NCBI GenBank assembly: GCA_000442015.1
Contig: KE561203.1
Location: 1-22,367, forward strand
Origin: Rozella allomycis CSF55
Taxonomy: Eukaryota; Rozellomycota
DNA: 22,367 nt
Direction: 5' to 3'
Shown here: piece after piece, positions 8,334 to 17,222 of the stretch
Layout of the letters: each line of letters opens with the position of its first letter
How positions within the stretch are numbered: position 1 is the stretch's first letter
The notes under the pieces: model-generated
Seen by the model: the letters and a program-made list of their open reading frames with translations, nothing else
Database searches by the model: none
Told to the model about the DNA's origin: nothing
Translations under genes and position numbers: made by a program

Positions 8334-10632
8334 TTATTGTGAATCATTTTGCTGGAGATTTTGTAAGTACTCCTCAGCTTGTTTCTGAAAATCTATTACG
8401 GCAGAAAGCCACTGTGTGTATTATATATATTAAATTTACCGTGACTATATCTTCCTTTGGTAATGAAGTAGGATCTGGGGTAAAACTGGTTGAAACTGAT
8501 TCTGGTACTTTGACAAGGCAAATGTCGTCAGATGTTGTTTTTCTTTATTAAATGATAGAGATTTATTTACTCGTGCACTTTTCGAACAAAATTTGTAGTT
8601 AAATACGATTCAGATAATTTGTATCGCTTATTTGAAACCTTTTCGGTGTCAATCTCAAAGTCTGAAGTGGCGTTAGAATCTTTCTGTACAGGTTTTACAT
8701 TCTTCAGGGATATTTTTGGCTTCCTAGTTGGTTTCTGGTTTACAAAACCCAGTTTATATTACAATATAATTATCAATATGATTAGGGCACATCCATTTCC
8801 TGTTAGACGCAGGTAAAGCAATTAGTGGTGGGTTTAGGCAGTCCAAATGAAAAGCTAGAGGGCAGAAATCACAAGGAACCATAGCTCCCCACAGTGAACT
8901 TTTATCACAACAATGGCAAAGTAGAATTTTTCCATTTTCAGCTATAAGTAGTTTTTTGTAATCATATTCATTATGAAGAATTCTTCTATCGATTTAGTTA
9001 ATAAGATACCTGGTTTTAGATGGTTTGGCTTCTCGGGTATCGATGTATTGTCCTGAAGATGCATCCATAGACACTATTTTCATTGTAATTTCACATTTAC
9101 CATTTTCAAAGTACTCTCTTATATCTATCGGCAAGATATAATCCTCTGGATTTGTTCGAAGAATTTTCTTCATGAGTGATTGGAACAAACCTTCTCTTAC
9201 TCTTGGTGTATTCTATATGCTATTCACAATTATATAATTACTTTTTTATATCTACAAGGCTTACAATACCACGAACCAAGTGGTACTTTCCGAAACTCTA
9301 ATGGTGGATCGGTGCATTCAAAGTGAAATGAACGAGGACAAGCCTCACAGCAAATAAATGTTCCTGGATCTTTACACGTATTACAAACGTCCCGATTTAA
9401 AATCTTTTCTCCTGCAGATTCACCCTTTTTTGAATTATATATCTTTGCGTGCTGTTTTTGAATTGTTTCCTTGTCAAAATTAAATAATCTAGTAAGCCAA
9501 AACGATAATAGAATACTTTTGATATTCTTCTATTTTAAATGCTGGTAATTCCTCATCTTCCTTCCTTGCTCTGTCTAATTGCACTGACGACCTTCTTTTT
9601 CGAAGCACTCGAGAGGAAAAACTAGATTCTTTTGGACTCACTATACTCTTAGTCTTGGTTTCTTCTTTATCAGGCATCGGCTGTGAGGAGGATTCTTGGT
9701 TCGCTATTGGTTCAGAGACGACGCTAATGTCTAGTATATCTGAAGCGGCTTGAAGAACATCTTTGTCTGGTTCAAAATTTCTAATTGTATTCAAAAGTTC
9801 AGAATATTCTCCTTTTCTCGTCTGAGACAGAGAGTCGTCCAACTGTTCTGATTCCAGTTCTATGGATTCTACATCAGTACCGTAAGATACGGAAGCAATA
9901 ATCTTTGGTTTACTTAAAGAAACAATCAAAGATTTCTCTTTTTGATGTCTAAGTTTAAGAGTGACCATCTTTCTTTTTTTCTTATCGTTAGGTGCATCTG
10001 ATCGTTCAGATTTTAAAGAAACTCGAGAAATATTATCATCTTGGTATTCAAAATTGCTTTTAACGTCTCCAAACATTGCCTTAAAACTAACGTTCTTTTT
10101 CCGCAGCACCATCGAGTCACCATGACTAGAACTTTCAGAGACGTTTCCGTCTGGTATATGCTTTGAATAAAACTTTTCAGGTCGAATATCCGATTCTTTC
10201 ATCATGGAATATGCTATTACAACGAAAAGCAGTCATATTACTATTCTTTGATGATATCGGGAGCGTAACAGTTAAAGATTTACTTTTTACATTATTCAAT
10301 AAACAATCGTGGGAAGCAGACGACTGGGATAACGATATATCGACAGCTCGAACCAATTCTTGCATTTGTTCAAATGAAGAGTTTCCTGAATAAGTTTCCC
10401 AGTCTTTCCTTTGAAGTGTAGTTGAATTTAATTCAAAAAATTCATTTTTAGAATTTAAAGATGAATATTCGTTGTTGAGAACCATGGGCCCTTCCATCGT
10501 TTGCTTTGAATTTGAAAACTCGACGAGGGTGCTCCAAACATCAGTTGAGGATAATTGAGGAGGCGAAAAATCCATATTGTTTGAGTTTTGGTCACTTGCA
10601 GGCTCAGTGGGATACATTTGCGCCTTTGTCAT
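8334..10632 (-). CDS. Rco1/PHF12-like double PHD-finger chromatin protein
   Basis: Eight exons (10632-10242, 10213-9517, 9488-9242, 9212-9010, 8985-8763, 8734-8571, 8542-8440, 8411-8334) keep one frame for 701 residues; introns are 24-29 nt. Residues 1-390 are low complexity (S, N, K, E). PHD1 is about 394-445: CNTC...CCEAC..SFHFECTDPPL...WYCKPC. About 90 residues later PHD2 (about 536-584) reads CHCC...CDFCPLAFHLDCLNPPL...WMCPNH. Two PHD fingers at this distance are the layout of yeast Rco1 and human PHF12, subunits of the Rpd3S/Sin3S histone deacetylase that reads methylated chromatin behind RNA polymerase II. The apparent stop at 8567 (HE then TAA) is the start of a 28-nt intron; two more coding exons follow. 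The start at 10632 is the first ATG in clearly coding frame; the frame is open further upstream. Confidence 0.87.
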
Positions 10633-11002
10633 TGCTTCTGCTAGGAATTCAGACAGGGTTTCATTTGGACAAAACGCAATGCAAAAGGATGAATTTAAAT
10701 TATAAGCTTTATTATTATCACTGCTAATAAAGGATGTTACAATTACAATTAGTCGGTGCGACAGAAGTATTGTACTTGTGAAGAAGAAAACACGTGGTAG
10801 AAGTCCTGCTTTAATTAATAAATAAATTAAGAGACTAAGAGTTAAATTCGTATCTGTGCTAATTATTGTTATGCTTGATGAAACTAACAGATGAATGCAA
10901 TTCCAGACCAGTACCTTCAAAACCACATAGCCAGAAATTTGGTAAAAATAAACACAACTAATCAGCTCTAGACTCAATAGCGCGTATTTAGTTATACATC
11001 CT
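10633..11002. other. 370-bp gap between two minus-strand genes
   Basis: It lies between the stop of the unrecognised 11003-11535 gene and the chosen start of the Rco1-like gene. An open minus-strand frame crosses it, continuous with Rco1 exon 1, but the predicted peptide is hydrophobic and unlike the polar Rco1 N-terminus. Only the last dozen residues before 10632 (NETLSEFLAEA) look coding. A 5' UTR with or without an upstream exon is likely. Confidence 0.35.
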
Positions 11003-11535
11003 TTATTTAAAATCAGATTCATTTAAATTTTCTTTTTCCAATGCAGCCTTTTCTTTTTGAGCTTTCTTAAATTTATCAGTTAATGATAATGGTTTCATTC
11101 TATTCTCAGAAACGAACACATTTACGATTTCATCCCGTGCATATGGTTGGCTTGAATTTTTTGAGAACATGGTGACATGATCGAATCTGTTGGGCTAGAA
11201 ATTCTTATTATTATTTATTTGAACTATTTACCCAAACATTTTTTGCGGAGGTTGGCGTTTAAGCCGTTGAATTGTGGGGTTAAATGCATTCTTTTCTGAG
11301 CTATTTGGCTCCATTATGTTTTGTAAATTTCGCTCTTCGATTTCAAAGGAATTTTTTGAATCAAAAGTAACTAGTAAGCCATATTATTGCGACGATAAAA
11401 TTTATTTGTTACAATACCTTTAATGTTGCCAAAAACAGCAAGAGTGGCTGAGTTTTTGACCGCTCCTAACAGGTGGATTAAGTGTGTGAGATGGTGTAGT
11501 CTGTTGAGTGGAGCGCAAATAAATGAAGTACACAT
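11003..11535 (-). CDS. Hypothetical protein, about 146 aa, three exons, charged C-terminus
   Basis: The best-supported parts are the last two exons: 11370-11232 and 11186-11003. They are preceded by an exon ending at 11418 whose 5' end is doubtful; ATG 11535 is the only in-frame choice seen. Introns of 47 nt (11371-11417) and 45 nt (11187-11231) are needed to keep frame and are longer than usual here. The C-terminal 60 residues are coding-like: MFSKNSSQPYARDEIV, then a lysine/glutamate-rich helix around LTDKFKKAQKEKAALEKENL. The middle has FNPTIQRLKRQPPQKMFG. I do not recognise a family, and no membrane helix or catalytic motif is visible. An acceptor at 11195 instead of 11187 would give a shorter, unrelated tail. 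Treat the first exon as a guess. Confidence 0.5.
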
Positions 11536-12102
11536 ATGTGCTATGCAATTTACCAATACATCTCGTTAATGCGATGGTGTATGTATGTGCTACAAAACAG
11601 TTGTAAATAAAAGTTCTGCTAATAATCATGTGACTTTGTCTTTCCCATTATTTTTAATCCTGATACTGCAACAAATAGAAACCTCATAGTCATGGTGCGT
11701 TCTTTACTTCTTTGGTTGAATTATAGAGTATGCACACAAAAACAGCGTCACGAACTCGAAAGCTGACTTATATTAAAGTTATTTGAAAGCGATCAAGAAA
11801 ACAGAGTAAATCATGGATTATTTAATGACTTCAAAATCTGTAAATAATTAATATGACACACCTAACATGATCCTAGTGAAAAGATGACAAAACTGAATTC
11901 TCTTGTTTCTTGGAATTTTTAGGCCTTAGGGATTAATCATTAAATATTAATGATATGCAAAAGACTGAAAGAAAGCTTAAATAAGGCTCAAATTAAAGGT
12001 AGGTCTCACCCTAAAGTAAGAAATTTTAATTGGTTTTAATATTTTCTTTGCGGATTTCTAGAAGTGCGGTTCAGTTTCAACCAGTGGCGCATTGACGAAG
12101 AA
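11536..12102. other. 567-bp intergenic region, divergent, largest gap in the window
   Basis: It separates the starts of the unrecognised minus-strand gene and CstF64. I see no convincing reading frame; a 24-codon frame starting at about 11694 (MVRSLL...) is too short to support. A perfect 8-bp inverted repeat with a 3-nt spacer lies at 11936-11954. The sequence is AT-rich and would hold two promoters. Confidence 0.4.
11936..11954. repeat. Perfect inverted repeat, 8-bp arms, 3-nt spacer
   Basis: ATCATTAA-ATA-TTAATGAT lies in the 567-bp intergenic region upstream of CstF64. It could be a dimeric-protein binding site; at this AT content a chance origin is also possible. Confidence 0.4.
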
Positions 12103-12979
12103 ATGTCTACAAAGACGCCAACAAGAGTAGTATTTAGTACATTAAAAAAGTCTCTATAAATAGTCGGAAATATTCCTTTTGATGTGACAGAAGAACAAAT
12201 AGTTGATATATTCAGTCAGGTGGGCCGCGTAGAATCTTTTAGGTAAAATGTTCTAAGACAAATGAGAGATTGATGTTTGATAGAGAAACAGGAAGACCTA
12301 AGGGTTATGGATTCTGCCAATATCCAGACGCGGAAACAGCTTCCAGTGCAGTTAGAAATTTGGCAAACTATGATATCGGAGGGCGTCACTTAAGGGTAGA
12401 CTTTGCAGATAATGATAATACGGTCGTTCCCAATCGTGACAATGTAATTATTGTTACTGAATGAGATAAGGCATCAAATTTATCATCCAATTTCAATGTG
12501 AACGAAAAACCCAGAGATAATTCTGTAAAGGCGACAGATCAAATTACCAATACTGTTGCATCATTTACACCTGCGCAACTACTTGATATTTTAACCCAAA
12601 TGAAAGTACGGGAAATTCGGTTTTTAAATAGACATTGGTTCAAACTCAACCTGACAGGGCTAGGGCATTTCTTAACGATAATCCACAACTTGTATATGCA
12701 TTATTTCAAGCAATGTTGGTCACTAATTTGATTCATCCTTCAATCGTTCAGGTATAATTCCCAGTATATCTATTTTTAGTCAATTCTTCAAGGAGGCAAC
12801 ACAAATTCGTACCCAACGAATGGTGGGTCTTCAAATAATAATGGTAATTTCGTTTAATTTTATTTTTTATTGAACTCGAACAACAAAAGGCACTTTTAAT
12901 GCAGGTCATGAGCATGCCTCAGGACCAAATCGACCAGTTGCCACCTGATCAAAGATCACAGATAATGCAGCTTGTATAA
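12103..12979 (+). CDS. Cleavage stimulation factor 64 kDa-like protein (CstF64/Rna15)
   Basis: Seven exons (12103-12136, 12164-12242, 12269-12443, 12471-12605, 12632-12751, 12780-12851, 12890-12979) join into 234 residues; introns are 27, 26, 27, 26, 28 and 38 nt. Order of domains: an N-terminal RRM with [16 protein letters not shown] (RNP2) and PKGYGFCQY (RNP1); the hinge region [14 protein letters not shown]...[24 protein letters not shown] that binds CstF77/Rna14; a short N/G/S linker; and the C-terminal three-helix domain [20 protein letters not shown] ending in SQIMQLV, which contacts Pcf11. It therefore recognises U/GU-rich 3' end signals during mRNA cleavage and polyadenylation. It is shorter than yeast Rna15 (296) because the linker is short. 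The 38-nt intron is the only one that restores the conserved C-terminal frame. Confidence 0.94.
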
Positions 12980-13090
12980 TTAACTTTTTTTAATCACTAT
13001 AGAAGTCGCAAATGATGAACCTAGCCTAAAGGCAATTTTAATAAACCATGATGAAATTTCTATTTTCGTATAACCTTATTTTTAAGAAAC

Positions 13091-13573
13091 ATGCTCGGTA
13101 TTTTCTCACGGCAACGATCTCTTTATTCGTTTGGCAGATTACTATGTTTACCCTCAATACAAGAAAGAAGATTCAGCATTAAAAAGTCTATGTTCCTATT
13201 TGAAAACGATCATAAATTTTTGGATCGACAGTTGGTTGAAGCAGAACTTAAAAATGTATATTCTAAGTATTCAGACTCTCTTCACGACAGACAAATAATG
13301 CTTTATACATGTAAGATCTGCTGTAGTAGGCATGCTAAATCTGTTTCAAAAACTGGTTATAATTCTGGCGTGGTCTTAATTCGGTGCCCTAAATGTGAAA
13401 ACCTACATCTTATAGCTGATCATCTTAATTGGTTCCAAGAAGGAAAAAACTTGGAAGAAATTTTGCGGAATAAAGGCATTAACGACAAAGTTTCCCATGA
13501 CCACGTATCGGAGTTTCTTGACGACTCGGCTGAGAATGACGCTGAAAAAATATCAAAATTAAAAGAGCAATAA
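13091..13573 (+). CDS. ZIM17: Zim17/Tim15/Hep1 DNL-type zinc finger, mitochondrial Hsp70 escort protein
   Basis: Single-exon gene of 160 residues. The N-terminus (MLGIFSRQRSLYSFGRL...ERRF) is basic and lacks acidic residues, as expected for a matrix targeting signal. The DNL zinc domain is about 70-116: YTCKIC (Cys74, Cys77), SKTGYNSGVVLIRCPKC (Cys99, Cys102) and then NLHLIADHLNWF, the hallmark of the family. A charged, acidic tail follows. In yeast and humans this protein keeps mtHsp70 soluble and so supports import and Fe-S cluster assembly. It lies 111 bp behind CstF64 on the same strand, and its stop is 53 bp from the convergent ribosomal protein gene. An AATAAA overlaps the stop codon (13569-13574). 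Confidence 0.95.
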   Translation: MLGIFSRQRSLYSFGRLLCLPSIQERRFSIKKSMFLFENDHKFLDRQLVEAELKNVYSKYSDSLHDRQIMLYTCKICCSRHAKSVSKTGYNSGVVLIRCPKCENLHLIADHLNWFQEGKNLEEILRNKGINDKVSHDHVSEFLDDSAENDAEKISKLKEQ

Positions 13574-13626
13574 ATTACATACATCCAAGCTACAAAATAT
13601 TCTACTTCGTGCACAATATCATTTAT

Positions 13627-14135
13627 TTAAGCAGACATTTCAACGTCCTTTGATTTCTTTGAGCGATCCTTACGATCGAGAAGGTTTTGACGATCTTTGT
13701 CCATCTTTAATTTGGTGATAACAACATTGGATGGGTGAATACCAACTGAAACAGATTGTCCTTTAATATATTAACACATTTAAATTTACCATTTGCTTTT
13801 TCGCGTTGAACACGCTCAATGTGAATGACGAATTTTCTGCGATAGCAAGTTGTGACCTTTCCTTCGACACCTTTGCGAGATCCTCTAACAATAAGGACTT
13901 CATCATCTTTGCGAATTGGCATGCTGCGAACGTTGTATTTTTCACGCAACTCTTTGGAAAGAGGAGCGCTCATAATAACACGGCGAACTGATGATGGAGC
14001 AGTGAAATGTGCTTTGCGTGACTTACGACGAGAAGAGCTAACGTCTAACAGTTAGATTGTTTTTTAAAATATATTTTCAACGAGTTAATAAAAAGAAACA
14101 GCTTAGAACAGCGTTTTACCTGATGAAAATTTCAT
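13627..14135 (-). CDS. RPL26: 60S ribosomal protein L26 (uL24)
   Basis: Three exons (14135-14120, 14044-13790, 13745-13627) give 129 residues. Exon 1 encodes only MKFSS plus one base, and the next exon continues [17 protein letters not shown], then [31 protein letters not shown] (the KOW turn) and [14 protein letters not shown], nearly invariant in eukaryotic L26. The last exon ([19 protein letters not shown]) completes the protein. It binds rRNA near the polypeptide exit tunnel. The introns are long for this window: 75 nt after the tiny first exon and 44 nt near the end. A large first intron directly after the start codon is common in ribosomal protein genes of intron-poor fungi. The frequently seen internal ATG (13973) is not the true start, since the upstream exon carries conserved residues. 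Confidence 0.96.
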
Positions 14136-14401
14136 ATAGCCAGGGTTGAAAAAAAGAAATTCAAATTTACGAAATTTTTTGCCAAGACCCAAAAATATTC
14201 AAACAAGAAACAGTGAACCAAGAAAAGAGAATGCTGATCTGTTAGATACCTTAACAGTGGATTTATCTATAAAATATTTCTTAAGACGTAACATAAAGCT
14301 TTTCATTCCATTTTTTGGACCTAGGTGCTATCAAGTATTTCAAATCGTCAAAAAATCGATAATTAAAAATACCGTGATGGATGCGATTGCGTTCATAAAT
14401 T

Positions 14402-16040
14402 ATGATATTTACAAAATATGCCTATCCTGCATCAGCTGCTCTTTTATGCTCAATTTTAGTTTTTAAATATGACAAAGACGACAGTACAATGCGAACTGTT
14501 CGGCTATGGAAAGAATTCGCGCCAATAATATCGCATTACAGGTTTATCGAATTTAAGCAAAAATGGCTCAACCCAAGTCAAGAAGAGGCTAAAAAAGAAT
14601 GGAATATGCTACATGAGTTATATTCAGACAAGGTTCTTAATGTTCTTCTAGATTTTAGAGGATTTTATATAAAAATTGGCCAGGTAAATGGATATCTATT
14701 GTTTCAAATAGACTATGGCAAACAGAAGAGACGTAATGCCTGACATATATATCGAGAAACTAAGAACATTGGAGGATTCAGTGCCACATGTAATGAGCGC
14801 CAAGGACGCGAAGGATGTCATCGTTTCAAGCTTAGGCCTTTCACAGATTGAAGATGTTTTTCAAGACTTTTCTGAAGACCCTATTGGTTCTGCTTCCATT
14901 GGACAAGTTCATAAGGCTAGATTGACTAAATGCGGCGATATTGTTGCTGTGAAGATCCAAGCACCAGGCGCAGAGGATCTGTTTAGAAACGATATCAGAG
15001 CAGTCAAGGAATTTTGTAGAGTGTTTGCTCCAGAGCAAGTAATTATCTTTGATGAAATAGAAAATCAATTCATGACTGAATTTGATTACAAGATTGAGGC
15101 TGAGAATATGATGACAGTTAAGAAAAACTTGGAGGAATTTAAAAATGAAATACATATACCAAAAGCATATCCTGACCTTTGTTCAAAGCATGTTCTCACT
15201 ATGGAGTACATCAAAGGGCCTAAATTAGTGGATGGCATAAGAAAAATGGGTGAAGAATATGCAAAGATGCAGGGGAAAACTTTTAAAGAGTTAGAAAAAG
15301 AAATTATGGAAAAATACGATAAAGAAGGATTACCTCCTCCTTATTCTGGACCTTCATCAACACAGATTGAAGTTTACAGGAAATTGCTGTATTTAAAGGA
15401 CAGAATCATTAATATTCCAATACATTTTTTAAATTCAACTTTCAGATTTTTGTTTAGATATACAGGTATGAAGATTTTCAACAAAGATATACCACTCTAT
15501 AAAAGTTTCATACCTTTAAACTCTGCGAGAATAATGAGCATACTTTTGCGCACTCATGGTCATCAACTTCTAGTAAATGGGCTATTTAATGCTGACTGTC
15601 ATCCTGGAAACTTCTTGCTCATGGAAGACGGAAGAATCGGGTTTTTAGATTTTGGTCAAATTAAAAGAATCGATGATGAAGATCGAAAGTTGTTATGTGA
15701 GTTGGTTGTTGCACTGAGCGAAAAAAATAAAGTTAAAGTTAAAGAAATAGCCCATAAAACTGGATATAAAAGCAAAGATTTCAACGAAGATGTTATTTTT
15801 CGTATCGCAGTCGTTGCTTTCGACCAGGAAGGCAAATGGGTTACTGAAGGAATGCATGTTCAGAAATTTATGGAGAAAATGTTTCAAATTGATCCATGGG
15901 AAAGAATGAGTAACCTATTTGTGATGCCTGCCAGAACCTCATTACTCTTAAGGGGCATCGGACTAATGCTAAATCACCCTGTATCTGTTTGTGATTCTTG
16001 GAAGGTTATAGCGGCAAAGCAGATAGCAATAAATAAATAA
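14402..16040 (+). CDS. ABC1/ADCK (UbiB) atypical kinase-like protein, probably mitochondrial
   Basis: Exons 14402-14683 and 14712-16040 around a 28-nt intron give 536 residues. A short N-terminal hydrophobic segment (YPASAALLCSILVF) resembles the membrane anchor of ADCK1/Mcp2 proteins. Family motifs are present: KIGQ at about 91-94 (the KxGQ motif), GSASIGQVHKA near 153 in place of a glycine-rich loop, VAVK with Lys175, TEFDYKIEAEN (ExD motif), NADCHPGN with Asp389 and Asn394, and DFG at Asp407. UbiB proteins are atypical ATPases or kinases linked to coenzyme Q and mitochondrial lipid homeostasis; the exact subtype is not fixed. Unusual is an insertion of about 90-100 residues between MEYIKGPKLVDG and the helix before HPGN, where ADCK1 has about 30. 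ATG 14402 is preferred because it yields the anchor. Confidence 0.92.
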
Positions 16041-16190
16041 ATAGGATTTTGGGCTTAATCAACTAATTTTATTTAAGAATTTATGCCAGTCTTCTCAGAA
16101 GATAAATATCATGATTTACGTCTGTTTTATCTACGCTCTTTTCAAATTACTATGAGTTACATAAATTGTTTGCAATTTCAGAAAATTGAT

Positions 16191-17115
16191 ATGGACAATC
16201 TATTTGATTTAAGAGGAAAATATTGTCTCGTTACTGGAGGTGCTAGAGGGTAATTGCCATATTATTTAGGTAGAAAAGAATTGGTGCCATGATAACAGAA
16301 GGGTTATTGAATTACAACGCTGAAAAAGTCGTGGTAGCCAGTCGTGACGAGGCCGCACTGCAGAAATTTTCAATTGAAATGAATAATAGATGTAATTATT
16401 CAGAGTTATTTTATATAGTTGGTCAAAATAGATGCGAGTATTTTAAGTGTGATCTTTCAAAGGAATCAGAAATTGATGTATTAGTAGATCATATTACTAA
16501 GAAGTTCGGAGGTACTGAATTCTCAAAGCTGAAATAGTTATTCATGTGTTAATTAATAATTCTGGTATAAATTGGGCCGCGCCATTGGATACATATGATC
16601 AATTAGCATTTGAAAAGGTTTTGAATGTAAATGTGAAAAAAGTATTCTATCTTATACAAAAGTAAGTTTATGTAATATAGTAGAGTCAGATTGCTGCCAT
16701 CAATACGCAAAGGATCATCACAGAATGATCCGGGAAGAATAATTAATATTGGTTCCGTTGACGGTATAGTTAATTTTATTAGACTATAGGCATTCGCGTC
16801 CCTCTCTTTGAAACTTATGCTTACTCTGCGAGCAAAGCAGCACTTCATCAAATGACCAAAGTGTTGGCACATCATTTAGCTTCTAGCAACATTACAGTTA
16901 ATGCAATTGCACCAGGACCATTTGAGAGCAAAATGATGGCTGCAACTTTGAAGCGATACGAAAATGAGATTATCGATAGTGTGCCGCTGAAAAGGATCGG
17001 AAAGCCGGGAGACATTGCCGCTGCGTGTGTATATCTTTGTGGTTTAGGTGGCTCATACGTTACTGGTTCTATATTGCCTGTTGAAGGTGGTTTGCTAATC
17101 AAGGCAGTTCTATAA
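16191..17115 (+). CDS. Short-chain dehydrogenase/reductase, FabG/RhlG-like
   Basis: Six exons (16191-16249, 16279-16391, 16419-16511, 16538-16661, 16690-16763, 16790-17115) give 262 residues, the classical SDR length. The cofactor site is TGGARGIG, the NNAG motif appears as NNSG, and the catalytic Ser and Tyr-Lys are in NIGSVDG and YAYSASKAALHQ. VNAIAPGPFESKMMAATL and YVTGSILPVEGG place it with the RhlG-like branch of NADPH-dependent 3-oxoacyl-type reductases. Substrate cannot be told from sequence. The 27-nt intron 16392-16418 is a multiple of three without an in-frame stop, so it is easily missed; removing it restores the usual RFGQNRCEYFKCDLS region. Other introns are 29, 26, 28 and 26 nt. 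Compartment is unknown; no clear targeting signal. Confidence 0.92.
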
Positions 17116-17152
17116 TAATGAATTAACGATCATTATAATTATGGGTCAATTC

Positions 17153-17158
17153 AATAAA
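17153..17158 (+). terminator. Polyadenylation signal AATAAA after the SDR gene
   Basis: A perfect AATAAA lies 38 bp after the SDR stop codon and 65 bp before the ferrochelatase ATG, as expected for mRNA 3' end formation in a short intergenic space. Motif match only. Confidence 0.5.
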
Positions 17159-17222
17159 TATTCTTCTCGTTTTCACCGTGTTCTCACTAACCTATAAATT
17201 GAAATTTACAGACTGTGACGTC

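Noticed and set aside
10633-11022. Extension of the Rco1-like frame upstream to 11022
   Set aside because: The added peptide is hydrophobic and unlike the rest, and it overlaps the end of the neighbouring gene's last exon in another frame.
11420-11629. 69-residue minus-strand open frame with a TTPSHTLNPP stretch
   Set aside because: It cannot be joined to the downstream exons in frame; the alternative frame at 11418-11535 can. Neither is strongly supported.
11870-11900. Box C/D-like elements (GATGAC and CTGA)
   Set aside because: The boxes are only a few bases apart, far too close for a snoRNA, and no terminal stem is present.
14045-14119. Box C/D snoRNA inside the long RPL26 intron
   Set aside because: No RUGAUGA and CUGA pair on the transcribed strand, and the intron is hardly large enough.
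14146-14466. 106-residue plus-strand open frame upstream of and overlapping the ADCK gene
   Set aside because: It starts with TTG, has its first ATG only near the end, and overlaps the start of a well-supported gene in another frame. No splice joining it to the kinase keeps frame.
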